Below, one piece after another: positions 52,592 to 61,304 of a stretch of DNA of 64,000 bases. Numbering within the stretch: the first letter of the stretch is position 1; every line of letters begins with the position of its first letter. The notes under the pieces are model-generated. The model was not told where the DNA came from and did not search any database. It worked only from the letters and a program-made list of their open reading frames with translations. Source of the DNA: an uncultured Eubacteriales bacterium (GTDB lineage Bacteria; Bacillota; Clostridia; Oscillospirales; CAG-382); NCBI GenBank assembly GCA_934446675.1, contig CAKSEL010000014.1:3331-67330 (forward strand), written 5' to 3'. The translations under genes were made by a program, and so were the position numbers.

Positions 52592-53977
52592 TCACTTCTG
52601 TGCAAAGACCGCCGCATTGTGCGCCTTATGCTGTTTTTCTTCACGCTCTTCGCGTTCCCTTATCTCCTTGATCTTGGCATAAGGCAGCATTACCGAACAG
52701 CTAAATTCATTAGGTGTGCTCTCGCTGAACTGAATAAGTCCGTCGTACTTTTCGACGATCTTCTTTACGCTCTCTACTCCGTTGCCGTGACTGTCTTTGT
52801 CCTTCTTTGTGGTTTTAAGCTCCGGATTTTCCTTTAATACAGCCGAATCAACGCTGTTGTTTATAAATATCTCTGCGTAATCCGCAATATCGCGGACAAT
52901 AAGCTCGACTTTCTTCTCCTGAGTTTCCTTCGCGGCGTCTATTGCGTTGTCAAGCAGATTTCCGAATATAATTCCCGTATCCACCGGATCAAGCTGTGCA
53001 AGGTACTTGCTGTTCGGCTGTACGTCAAAGCGCACCGAGTTTGTTTCGCAAAGTATTATCTTTGAATTTACAAGCGCGTCAAAGCCGTAGTTTCCGGTTT
53101 CGACGTATCTTCTTATGTTAGGAAGATATGAACTTAACAGCTTTGAAACATAGTCGTATGCGTCGCCCGGTTTTCCGGAATCTATAAGCATATTTACCGT
53201 CATCAGGTGATTTTTGACATCGTGCTTGAAAAGCCTCATATCCTTTATAAACATATCGTTGTCTTTTATTCGGTCTTTGATATTGTCGTTTTCCTGTTCA
53301 AGCAGCTTTATGGTCATTTCGTTTCTGTGGATATTGCTTATTATCATATAGAAACAGTATACTATTATGTTTGCGGCGCATATGCATAACATTCCGAGAA
53401 AAACCTTGTTTTTGATGTCCGGATGAATAAGCACTATCTTCATAAGCTCAGTCATGGAGATAACCGACAGAAACGGCACTATTATAAGCGCGTACCAAAG
53501 TCTTTCTTCATCGCCCGGCTCGTCTGTTCTGCGGTAACGCAGTATTGCCATATAAACCGCAAGAGTGACAAGCTTTGAAATGACTATCGCAAACACTCTC
53601 ATAAGCCCGAACTGAGTTATTATCAGTTTCGGATCGCAGTCGAAAAAGCAGCCGACCGCAACAAGCGTAAGCACCGTCGTCATGGTAATTATTATCTGCG
53701 TTATTACCGACATCCAGAACTTCTGCGCAATGCTTCCGTTAAGACAGAAAAACGCGTAAATGAAATATACCGCAACATAAATATATGTACCGTAGCTTTC
53801 AAATATGGTGATATAGTTTATCGCCGATACCACCGCAAACGCGCCGAACCAGCCTGCGATAAAGCAGAGATACGCTTTTGCACCGCTAAATTTGCTTGTC
53901 AGGTATTTTGTGAGAAACCCGACAGCCAAAAACATTTCTGCGGCATTTACCGCGCCTTCAAAAATTATTCTTCCCAT
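52592..53977 (-). CDS. GHKL-type membrane histidine kinase (AgrC/LytS-like)
   Basis: A 461-residue kinase. Six or seven membrane helices occupy residues 1-215, then a coiled coil, the phosphoacceptor region LFKHDVKNHLMTVNMLIDSG, and a GHKL ATPase domain with GIIFGNLLDNAIDAAKE and SHGNGVESVKKIVEKYDG. The DHp layout is that of AgrC-like peptide sensors. No AgrB/AgrD-like genes are adjacent, so the signal is unknown. It lies two bases after the LytTR regulator gene. Confidence 0.9.
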   Translation of the reverse strand: MGRIIFEGAVNAAEMFLAVGFLTKYLTSKFSGAKAYLCFIAGWFGAFAVVSAINYITIFESYGTYIYVAVYFIYAFFCLNGSIAQKFWMSVITQIIITMTTVLTLVAVGCFFDCDPKLIITQFGLMRVFAIVISKLVTLAVYMAILRYRRTDEPGDEERLWYALIIVPFLSVISMTELMKIVLIHPDIKNKVFLGMLCICAANIIVYCFYMIISNIHRNEMTIKLLEQENDNIKDRIKDNDMFIKDMRLFKHDVKNHLMTVNMLIDSGKPGDAYDYVSKLLSSYLPNIRRYVETGNYGFDALVNSKIILCETNSVRFDVQPNSKYLAQLDPVDTGIIFGNLLDNAIDAAKETQEKKVELIVRDIADYAEIFINNSVDSAVLKENPELKTTKKDKDSHGNGVESVKKIVEKYDGLIQFSESTPNEFSCSVMLPYAKIKEIREREEREEKQHKAHNAAVFAQK

Positions 53978-53979
53978 TT

Positions 53980-54705
53980 TTATCTGCTCCTGAGATAATT
54001 CTGAAACTGATCTCTTATAACCGGCGCTCTGTCTCTGCCGAGAGGTATCGTTTCGCCGTCATGCAGCACAACCTCTCTGCTTGTAACTCTTGATATAAAC
54101 CTGCAGTTTACAAGCACGCCCTTCTGAACGCGCAAAATTCTGTACGGCGCAAGCTGTTTTTCCGCGTCCACTATCTTGCATCTGCAAACTGCGTCCTCGC
54201 CGAGCGAATTTTCTATTATCAGATCGTGTCTGCACGACTGCGCCTTTACAAAGGTATTCAGATTTATCTCTATAACCTTGTTGTCGGCTTTAAGCAGGCA
54301 AAGCCCGTTTTTCTCGGTCTCGTCGAAATCCAGCTTTTCAAGCAGCTTCGGAATTACCGTCTTAAATTCTTCAAGATGACTTTTGCGGATAAACCAAAAC
54401 GGTCTGTACTCCCATGAATTGTAAACGGTCTCGTCAAAGTTCGTGACAAATATTATAACCGCGTTGTCGTTGCTTTCTATGATTCTCGCTGCGGTTTCAA
54501 AACCGTCAAGTCCGGGCATATCCACGTCGAGTATAACGGCGTCCGCCTGTTCGTTTCTCCATTTTTCTATCAGGGAACGGCTGCCGGTAAAGGTTTCGGT
54601 CTCACATTTTCTGCCGTCCTTTATACAGGCTCGTATAATTGTCTCCATTCTTTCGAGAAACACCGGGTTGTCGTCGCAAATATACAGTTTGATTTGGTCT
54701 TTCAC
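53980..54705 (-). CDS. LytTR-type response regulator (AgrA/VirR-like)
   Basis: A 241-residue regulator. The receiver domain is residues 1-120 (LYICDDNPVFLERMETII; phosphoacceptor in AVILDVDMPG), and the LytTR DNA-binding domain residues 140-240 (ILRVQKGVLVNCRFISRVT, then VLHDGETIPLGRDR). GTG 54705 has GGAG nine bases upstream; the ATG at 54714 touches that site and is less likely. Cognate partner of the GHKL kinase next to it. Confidence 0.9.
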   Translation of the reverse strand: MKDQIKLYICDDNPVFLERMETIIRACIKDGRKCETETFTGSRSLIEKWRNEQADAVILDVDMPGLDGFETAARIIESNDNAVIIFVTNFDETVYNSWEYRPFWFIRKSHLEEFKTVIPKLLEKLDFDETEKNGLCLLKADNKVIEINLNTFVKAQSCRHDLIIENSLGEDAVCRCKIVDAEKQLAPYRILRVQKGVLVNCRFISRVTSREVVLHDGETIPLGRDRAPVIRDQFQNYLRSR

Positions 54706-54995
54706 ACTTTTCATCTCCTTTTCCTAAAGACTGTAAACCATACTTTGTTATTTTACCACAATTTACGTCCGGAAGTCAAGAGAAAAAGACACATTTTTGC
54801 AATATTTATCCGAAAAATATTAATAAAAATGCATTATATGTCCGTTTTTGTCGAATGAAATTTTTAATTTAAACGCTTTCGGTGCGCGGTTATCGCTATA
54901 TCGTGCGGCAATTTGACCAAAGAGCATATGATTTAAAATATGTTTACAAAAAATACGCATTTTTTTGAGTTTAAGAATAAATTGAGAACAACGGA

Positions 54996-55925
54996 CTATT
55001 TTTTGTTCGCCTCAAGTTCGTTGTAATGTATGGTGCGGTATCTGTAATGCGACGGGGTTTCTCCGCACGCCTTTGCGAACACTCTCGAAAAATAATGCTG
55101 GTTGTCAAAGCCGAGATTTGCGGCTATCTCCTTTACGGTAAGCAGCGGATATTTGAAAAGCATTTCCTTTGCGCGCGCAAGCTTGTAATTAGTAATGTAA
55201 TTAACGGGAGTAACGCCGAGATTCTGTTTAAAATAGCGTATCATCTGCTGTTTTGAAACGCTGCAGTACGCCGCAAGGTCTTCAAGCGAAATGTTTTCCT
55301 TATAATGACGCGCAATGTATTCCGACGCTTTCTTTAAGTTGTCCGGCACGGACGTTCCTGTTCTGAGGCTTATATCCGTAAGCAATGATTTGAGCGTATC
55401 GGCATACAGCATTGAAAGAATGCTCATAAGTTTCAGCTTTGACTCAAGCGGAGTAGTCAGATCTCTCTTTGCGCCGAAAAGCTTTATTCCGCCGGTCGCC
55501 TTTACTATCTCGTCAAAACATTCCGGCGAGCATTTGGTGCGAAGAAAGACGGTGTTTGAATATTCGGGAGAGGCGTTTCCGCTGAGTATGTCTATATCAA
55601 GGCTGTTTTTCATCTCGGTGACTTTTTCGTAAAGCTCTTTTTCGTCAATGCACAGAGCCGGTTCGGAAAGCCCGAAGTGTATGTAGGAAAGAGTACACAG
55701 GCTTGAACCCGACGGCGTTCTTGTATACGGCAGGTTCGCCGGAATAAAAATTACGTCTCCTGCGGAAAGCTCGTGCCGTTCTCCGTCTGTTTCAATGCGG
55801 CAGCAGCCCTCTCTTACAAGTATAAGTATGTTGTCGTTGTCGGCTATCTGCCAGACGGTGTTGCGCACGACGGTGTACGCGTCGGTTATCTTCGGGAGCC
55901 TGTCAAGCGATATACTGTAAAACAT
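54996..55925 (-). CDS. AraC-family regulator, divergent from the Gfo/GRE operon
   Basis: A 309-residue regulator. The cupin-type sensing domain (IETDGERHELSAGDVIFIPA, residues 45-75) and the C-terminal double HTH (SLEDLAAYCSVSKQQMIRYF; then EIAANLGFDNQHYFSRVF) are clear. ATG 55925 has GAGG upstream and the longer frame has no site. Its position facing the operon at 56.1 kb makes it the likely activator for the unknown substrate of that operon. Confidence 0.9.
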   Translation of the reverse strand: MFYSISLDRLPKITDAYTVVRNTVWQIADNDNILILVREGCCRIETDGERHELSAGDVIFIPANLPYTRTPSGSSLCTLSYIHFGLSEPALCIDEKELYEKVTEMKNSLDIDILSGNASPEYSNTVFLRTKCSPECFDEIVKATGGIKLFGAKRDLTTPLESKLKLMSILSMLYADTLKSLLTDISLRTGTSVPDNLKKASEYIARHYKENISLEDLAAYCSVSKQQMIRYFKQNLGVTPVNYITNYKLARAKEMLFKYPLLTVKEIAANLGFDNQHYFSRVFAKACGETPSHYRYRTIHYNELEANKK

Positions 55926-55985
55926 TTTAACCTCTCTTAACGCAGAAAATGTTAATATAATGCACCGAATTGAGAATATCATTCA

Positions 55986-56014
55986 TTTACTATTATACAC
56001 ACAATTTATATAAT
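55986..56014 (+). promoter_or_regulatory. Candidate promoter of the Gfo/Idh/MocA-GRE operon
   Basis: TTTACT (55986-55991), 17 bases, TATAAT (56009-56014). The poor -35 fits a promoter needing an activator such as the divergent AraC protein. Confidence 0.5.
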
Positions 56015-56069
56015 GTAAATACAGAACAGCGTTTTTTATACAAAATCCGTTACAAAGGAGAATATTATC

Positions 56070-57167
56070 ATGGAAAAGAAAATATGGAAGGTAGCCGTAA
56101 TCGGCTGCGGCTGCTTTGCAAGCACACAGTATCTGCCGAGAGTATCAAAGGAGGTTAAGAACGCGGTATGCGTTGCGGCTGTCGATATTATAAAGGAACG
56201 CGCAGACGCGGCGTGCGAAAAGTTCGGCATACCCAACAGCTACGGCAGCGTTTACGAGCTTATCGAAAAGTGCGACTTTGACATAGCGATAGACGCAGCG
56301 TCCATTCAGGCGCACCATGAGATAAACATGGCAGTCCTCGGTGCGGGAAAGCACCTTGTTTCCCAGAAACCGGCGGCTCCTACCGTCGAAAAGCTCAACG
56401 AACAGATAGCTCTTGCCAAAAAGAACGGCGTAAAATTTGCCTGCGCGCCCATTCACCCGATGAGATACGACATAAACATGGCAAAGCAGTTCATAAAGGG
56501 CGGAGTGATCGGAAAACCCTTCTATATTAAATGCAACCTTGCTCACGGAGGTCCCGAATACTTCCAGTACCGCGACGCGGATCCGTCATGGTTCTTTGAA
56601 GAAGGCGCCGGCGCACTCGTTGACATGGGCGTTCACGGACTTCAGATAGTAACCACCATTTTCGGACCGGCAAAGGCATTCTCCTGCATGGCAAAGGTCA
56701 TGATGCCACAGAGAACCGTCCGTTCCGGCGCATACGACGGCAAAGTTATAAAGACAGACAAGATACCCGACCAGTACGTTATAACGCTCGACTACGGAGA
56801 GGGCAAAATGGCTCTTGTTGACACAGGCTTCTGCGAAAAGGCAAGCAGAGCGCCGCAGCTTGAAATATTCGGCGAAAAGGGCACCATCTCCTTTACAAAG
56901 CCCTATATGCAGAACCCAATGCCCGAAGTTTACATAGACGATATGGAAAAAGGCATTCGCGGCTGGACTTATCCTATGGAAGGCGCGGTACGTCCCGAAA
57001 GACTTGAAACGCAGGGCTGCTGTCTGCGCGACCTTGTAAGAGCCATAGAAAACGACACCACTCCCGTTCTCTCGCCCGAACACGCGCGCCACGTGCTTGA
57101 GATAATGTGCAAGATACCCGAAGCCGTAAAGACAGGCAAGGTTATAAGCCTTGAAACCACGTTTTAA
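56070..57167 (+). CDS. Gfo/Idh/MocA-family oxidoreductase 1
   Basis: A 365-residue NAD(P)-dependent dehydrogenase, first gene of the operon. The Rossmann loop is GCGCFAS (residues 12-18). The usual EKP motif is QKP (Gln99-Lys100-Pro101), keeping the catalytic lysine. DMGVHGLQIV resembles the DxGxHxxD region. Oxidation of a sugar, polyol or cyclitol hydroxyl is expected. Eighteen bases separate it from the next gene. Confidence 0.88.
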   Translation: MEKKIWKVAVIGCGCFASTQYLPRVSKEVKNAVCVAAVDIIKERADAACEKFGIPNSYGSVYELIEKCDFDIAIDAASIQAHHEINMAVLGAGKHLVSQKPAAPTVEKLNEQIALAKKNGVKFACAPIHPMRYDINMAKQFIKGGVIGKPFYIKCNLAHGGPEYFQYRDADPSWFFEEGAGALVDMGVHGLQIVTTIFGPAKAFSCMAKVMMPQRTVRSGAYDGKVIKTDKIPDQYVITLDYGEGKMALVDTGFCEKASRAPQLEIFGEKGTISFTKPYMQNPMPEVYIDDMEKGIRGWTYPMEGAVRPERLETQGCCLRDLVRAIENDTTPVLSPEHARHVLEIMCKIPEAVKTGKVISLETTF

Positions 57168-57185
57168 GACGGAGGTGGCGTTATC

Positions 57186-58265
57186 ATGAAGAAACTGCGC
57201 GTTGCAATAATCGGAATCGCGCACATTCACGTCGATTATATGCTGTACTTTTTCGGACTTCACAAGGATATGTACGAAATAGTCGGCTGTGCGGACTATC
57301 CGCCTTATACAAAAGAGGATTTTGAGCTGCATAAGGAGCTTAACGTAAATCCGCGCTGGAACTGTACGGTTTTCGACGATTATCTTGAACTTCTGAAAAA
57401 GGACATAGACATCGCCGTTATATGCACCGACATAAAAGACCATGCAAGAGCCGCGTGCGAGATGTTAGGCATGAACATTCACACCATAGTCGAAAAACCC
57501 ATGAGCCTTACAATGGCTGACGCAAAGGCAATGTACGCTGCGGCAAAGAAAAGCAAGGCGGAGCTTATAATCAACTGGCCCATAGCATGGTTCCCGACTT
57601 TCAACAAGGTAAAAGAGCTTGCAGACGCCGGAAAAGCCGGAGAAATACTCAGAGTTCAGTACAGAAGTCCCGCAACCACAGGTCCTTATGAACCGGGAAG
57701 CATGGACCAAGAGAAGATGAAAAAACTCTGGTGGTACAAGAGAGAGCTCGGCGGCGGCGCAATATGCGACTACACCTGCTACGGCTGCGTGCTTGCAACA
57801 TGGATAACTGGAAAGACCGCAAAGAGCGTAAACGGAGTGCGGACAAACACTTTTCTTAAATTCTCCGACGTCGAGGATTATTCGATGTTTGTAATGGACT
57901 TTGACGGCTGCATAGGTCTTGCCGAAGGTTCGTGGGCAACCATAAGCGACGGGCAGATTGCAACAGGTCCCGTAGTATACGGAACAAAGGGCGTTATAGT
58001 CGGCGACAGGAGAGACCCGGAAGTGAAGGTATACACGACTCCCGTATGGCATACTCAGACGCTTGATCCGGACGAAGTTTACAAATGCTGCGGCATGGAC
58101 GACGATCTGCCGAAAAACATATACGAACACCTTGTCAATTCAAAGCCGCTGCACGAACTTCTGACGCTTGATTTCAACATGAAAGCGCAAGCCGCGTTCG
58201 ACGCCGGTATACGTTCCTGCGACAGCGGAAATACCGAAAAGACCGAAAGCTTTACGCTTGAATAA
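57186..58265 (+). CDS. Gfo/Idh/MocA-family oxidoreductase 2 (unusual nucleotide loop)
   Basis: A 359-residue protein. The fold is clear (EKPMSLTMADAKAMY with Glu103-Lys104; IINWPIAWFPTFN; LWWYKRELGGGAICDYTCYG), but the loop that is normally GxGxxG reads GIAHIHV with His13 and His15. It is closely related to oxidoreductase 4, with the same WPxxW and WWY...GGG blocks. It may bind its cofactor differently or act non-redox. Substrate unknown. Confidence 0.85.
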   Translation: MKKLRVAIIGIAHIHVDYMLYFFGLHKDMYEIVGCADYPPYTKEDFELHKELNVNPRWNCTVFDDYLELLKKDIDIAVICTDIKDHARAACEMLGMNIHTIVEKPMSLTMADAKAMYAAAKKSKAELIINWPIAWFPTFNKVKELADAGKAGEILRVQYRSPATTGPYEPGSMDQEKMKKLWWYKRELGGGAICDYTCYGCVLATWITGKTAKSVNGVRTNTFLKFSDVEDYSMFVMDFDGCIGLAEGSWATISDGQIATGPVVYGTKGVIVGDRRDPEVKVYTTPVWHTQTLDPDEVYKCCGMDDDLPKNIYEHLVNSKPLHELLTLDFNMKAQAAFDAGIRSCDSGNTEKTESFTLE

Positions 58266-58299
58266 TAAGGTCAAAAAGAATTTAACGGAGGAAAATAAA

Positions 58300-59409
58300 A
58301 TGAGCAAACTCAGAGTTGCCATAATCGGCACGGGAATGATCGCAAACAGCGCGCATTTTCCGGCGCTTAACATACTTAGAGAAGAGGGACTTGTTGACGT
58401 CGTGGGCGTTGCCGACATAAGAGAAGAAATTGCCGCGGAAACCGCAAAGCGCCACCATGTTCCGAACTACTACAAAGATCCGCAGAAAATGCTCGACGAA
58501 TTAAAACCCGATTTTGTCGCCGTCTGCACACCCAACGTATACCACAAGGAATGGACCATAAAAGCATTGCAGGCAGGCGCGCACGTCGCCTGTGAAAAGC
58601 CTATCGCCACAAGCTACGCCGACGCCAAAGAAATGTGGGACACCGCAAAGCAGTGCGGGAAAATGCTGTTTCCCTGCCAGTGTATGCGCTGGAGAAACTA
58701 TATGCAGCGCTCAAAGGAGCTTGTTGAAAGCGGAGAGCTCGGCGACATATACTTTTCCGACATTCAGTTCATACGCCGCATAGGTATTCCGACATGGGGA
58801 ATGTTCCACATGAAAGAACACAACTTCGGCGGCCCGTTCTGCGACCTTGGCGTACATCTTATCGACAGCCTGCTCTGGATATGCGGCGACAAAAAGGTAA
58901 AGACCGTATCGGGCAGCGCCTTTACAAAGATTGCAAACAAGGGCGAGGATATACTCTTAAGCATTGCCGAAAGCGGCGCGTACAGCGGAGTATTCACACC
59001 GAGAAAGTACGACTGGCACGAATTCAACGTCGAGGACTTTGCGACGGGATTTATGAGACTTGACGGCGGAATGAGCGTTAACTTCAAGTTCTCCTGGGCA
59101 ATAAACCTCCCGACCACAAACCTTGACATGGTAATCTGCGGCGACAAGGGCGGTCTTTCCGTAAACGGCGAAAAGCTCTACAAGAACATAGGCAGATTCC
59201 AGTCGGAATGCGATATGAAGTGGTTTGACAACGGACAGTACAAGGGCGTTCCGTTTGAACAGCACAGATATATGTACAGAAACATCATAAACACCCTTGC
59301 CGGAAAAGAAGAATATCTTATCAAGGAAGATCAGAACCTTGAGGTTTCAAAGATAATCGAGGCATTCTACAAATCCGCCGCCGAAGGCAGAGAGATTGCC
59401 GTAAACTGA
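58300..59409 (+). CDS. Gfo/Idh/MocA-family oxidoreductase 3
   Basis: A 369-residue dehydrogenase with a regular loop GTGMIAN (residues 10-16), Glu99-Lys100-Pro101 (ACEKPIATSYADAK), and GPFCDLGVHLIDSLLWICG carrying the catalytic Asp/His region. ATG 58300 follows GGAGG; the frame's earlier ATG overlaps oxidoreductase 2. It is the most canonical of the four and the best candidate for an active NAD-dependent sugar dehydrogenase. Confidence 0.9.
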   Translation: MSKLRVAIIGTGMIANSAHFPALNILREEGLVDVVGVADIREEIAAETAKRHHVPNYYKDPQKMLDELKPDFVAVCTPNVYHKEWTIKALQAGAHVACEKPIATSYADAKEMWDTAKQCGKMLFPCQCMRWRNYMQRSKELVESGELGDIYFSDIQFIRRIGIPTWGMFHMKEHNFGGPFCDLGVHLIDSLLWICGDKKVKTVSGSAFTKIANKGEDILLSIAESGAYSGVFTPRKYDWHEFNVEDFATGFMRLDGGMSVNFKFSWAINLPTTNLDMVICGDKGGLSVNGEKLYKNIGRFQSECDMKWFDNGQYKGVPFEQHRYMYRNIINTLAGKEEYLIKEDQNLEVSKIIEAFYKSAAEGREIAVN

Positions 59410-59442
59410 GTACACAAAAAAGATTTTAACAGGAGAAACATC

Positions 59443-60537
59443 ATGATTAAAGCCGTAATAATAGGTTTTTCCCATATGCACGTCAACGAAATGGCAAAAT
59501 ACCTCTTTGAGCACCCTGATTTTGATTTGTGCGCGGCGTCTCCCGTTCAGAGTGCGTCAAAGGACATAGCTCCGTTCCGTTATACTGCGCTGTGGAACCT
59601 TGAAAACGTAAGAAACAACTACTGTTCCAACATTTATGACGACTACCGTCAGATGATTGAAACAGAAAAGCCCGACATTGCGTTTATTCTCACCGAAAAC
59701 GTACAGAAATGCGCCGTCGCTCTCGAATGTATAAAGAGAGGCATAAATCTGTGCATAGAAAAGCCCGTCGCAATGAACGCGCACGAGGCAAGAACCATAA
59801 AAAAGGCAGCCGATGATCACGGCGTTGAGGTTGTCGTGAACTGGCCCGTCGTATGGAGAGAATATCTGCATAAGATCAAGCACTTTGCCGACAGCAATAT
59901 TGTCGGAACTCCGATAAAGCTGCACTACTTAAACGGTCACACGGGACCTCTCGGAATAGGCGCAAAGCACCGCGGCGTTACTGAAACCGCCGAGGAAATG
60001 ACCGACACTGACAGAGCGCAGACCTGGTGGTACAACAAAAACCGCGGCGGCGGAGCATATCTTGACATCTGCTGCTACGGGGCAATGTTCACGCGCTGGA
60101 TTTTGGGAAAAGGCGCGCTTGCCGCAGAATCGACAGGAATGAATCTCGCAACTCCCTATGCCGATACCGAGGACAACACGGCGTCTGTCATACGCTATGA
60201 CACAAAACTGTCTGTAATAGAGGGTACATGGACAATGCCGAGAAAGCTTGTTCCGTCAGGTCCTACGGTGCTGTGCACAAAGGGCGCGCTCAAATGCACG
60301 GACTTTGCAGAGGGAAATCCCGACGTAATCGGCTATGACGTTTACGGAAACAGCGTAGATCTTTCGGGCTTTACGCTCGGAAAAGAATTTACCAACATGG
60401 CTTACCACTATGCAGAACACATAAAGACCGGAAAGCCTGTTTACGAAATGCTCACCCTTGACGCAAATATAGAGGTCATGGAAATTCTCGACGCCTGCAT
60501 AAAGAGCAACGATACCAAAAAAGAGGAGTACATCTGA
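59443..60537 (+). CDS. Gfo/Idh/MocA-family oxidoreductase 4 (unusual nucleotide loop)
   Basis: A 364-residue protein paralogous to number 2. The N-terminal loop is GFSHMHV with His11 and His13 in place of GxGxxG. Glu106-Lys107-Pro108 (CIEKPVAMNAHEAR) is retained. VVNWPVVWREYLH and WWYNKNRGGGAYLDICCYG match number 2. Its TGA overlaps the ATG of the activase gene, so expression is coupled to the GRE system. Confidence 0.86.
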   Translation: MIKAVIIGFSHMHVNEMAKYLFEHPDFDLCAASPVQSASKDIAPFRYTALWNLENVRNNYCSNIYDDYRQMIETEKPDIAFILTENVQKCAVALECIKRGINLCIEKPVAMNAHEARTIKKAADDHGVEVVVNWPVVWREYLHKIKHFADSNIVGTPIKLHYLNGHTGPLGIGAKHRGVTETAEEMTDTDRAQTWWYNKNRGGGAYLDICCYGAMFTRWILGKGALAAESTGMNLATPYADTEDNTASVIRYDTKLSVIEGTWTMPRKLVPSGPTVLCTKGALKCTDFAEGNPDVIGYDVYGNSVDLSGFTLGKEFTNMAYHYAEHIKTGKPVYEMLTLDANIEVMEILDACIKSNDTKKEEYI

Positions 60538-61304
60538 TGAAATCCGGTCTTATCGCCGACATTGAGAGGGCGTCAAATCACGACGGGGACGGACTGCGCA
60601 CGGTGGTTTTCTTCAAGGGCTGTCCGTTATGCTGCGCATGGTGCCACAATCCCGAATGTATAAACACCGGGGTGCAGACGCTTTTCTATCCCGAAAAGTG
60701 CATACACTGCGGAAAATGCGAACAGGGCTGCTATTCGGGTGCGCGCGTCGTCTGCGGAAAGCAATATACTCCGAATGAGCTGTTTGCAGAAATATCGCAG
60801 GACAAAGCATATTACGGCAGCAGCGGCGGCGTCACTTTCTCCGGCGGAGAACCGCTCATGCAGAGAGAATTCTTACTCGAAACGCTGAAACTTTGCAAAA
60901 AAGACGGTATAAACTGCGCCGCCGAAACAAGCCTTATATACTTTGATAAGGAAATCTTTTCCATGCTTGATTTTGTAATGGCTGACCTTAAAATATGGGA
61001 CAGCGATACGCACAGAAAATATACCGGCGTTCCAAACGATATAATAAAACAAAATTTCAAAGAGCTTGACAAGCTCGGTATTCCGATAATCGCACGCACG
61101 CCCGTAATTCCCGAAATAGATCAGGAAATTGACAAGATCAGCGCGTTTTTAAAGGAACTTCATAACGTAAAACGCTATGAGCTGCTTGCATATCACGCAC
61201 TCGGACTGTCAAAGGCTGCGGCTCTCGGAATAATGCAAAGACATTTTACCGCGCCCGGCGCGGCGTACATGAACGAGGTGAACAAATATGCTTTCATACG
61301 CTGA
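60537..61304 (+). CDS. Glycyl radical enzyme activase with ferredoxin domain
   Basis: A 255-residue radical SAM enzyme. Cys29, Cys33 and Cys36 (GCPLCCAWC) bind the SAM cluster; the usual HDGPG is HDGDG here. A ferredoxin-like insert carries Cys55, Cys58, Cys61 and Cys65 (CIHCGKCEQGC) for an auxiliary [4Fe-4S] cluster. TFSGGEPLMQREF is the GGE motif. It overlaps both the preceding oxidoreductase and the following GRE gene, so it must act on that GRE. Confidence 0.93.
   Translation: MKSGLIADIERASNHDGDGLRTVVFFKGCPLCCAWCHNPECINTGVQTLFYPEKCIHCGKCEQGCYSGARVVCGKQYTPNELFAEISQDKAYYGSSGGVTFSGGEPLMQREFLLETLKLCKKDGINCAAETSLIYFDKEIFSMLDFVMADLKIWDSDTHRKYTGVPNDIIKQNFKELDKLGIPIIARTPVIPEIDQEIDKISAFLKELHNVKRYELLAYHALGLSKAAALGIMQRHFTAPGAAYMNEVNKYAFIR

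Noticed and set aside
54706..54995. A signal-peptide gene of AgrD type next to the GHKL/LytTR pair
   Set aside because: The gap on the regulator side contains only A/T-rich sequence without a short frame having an SD and AgrD-like features.
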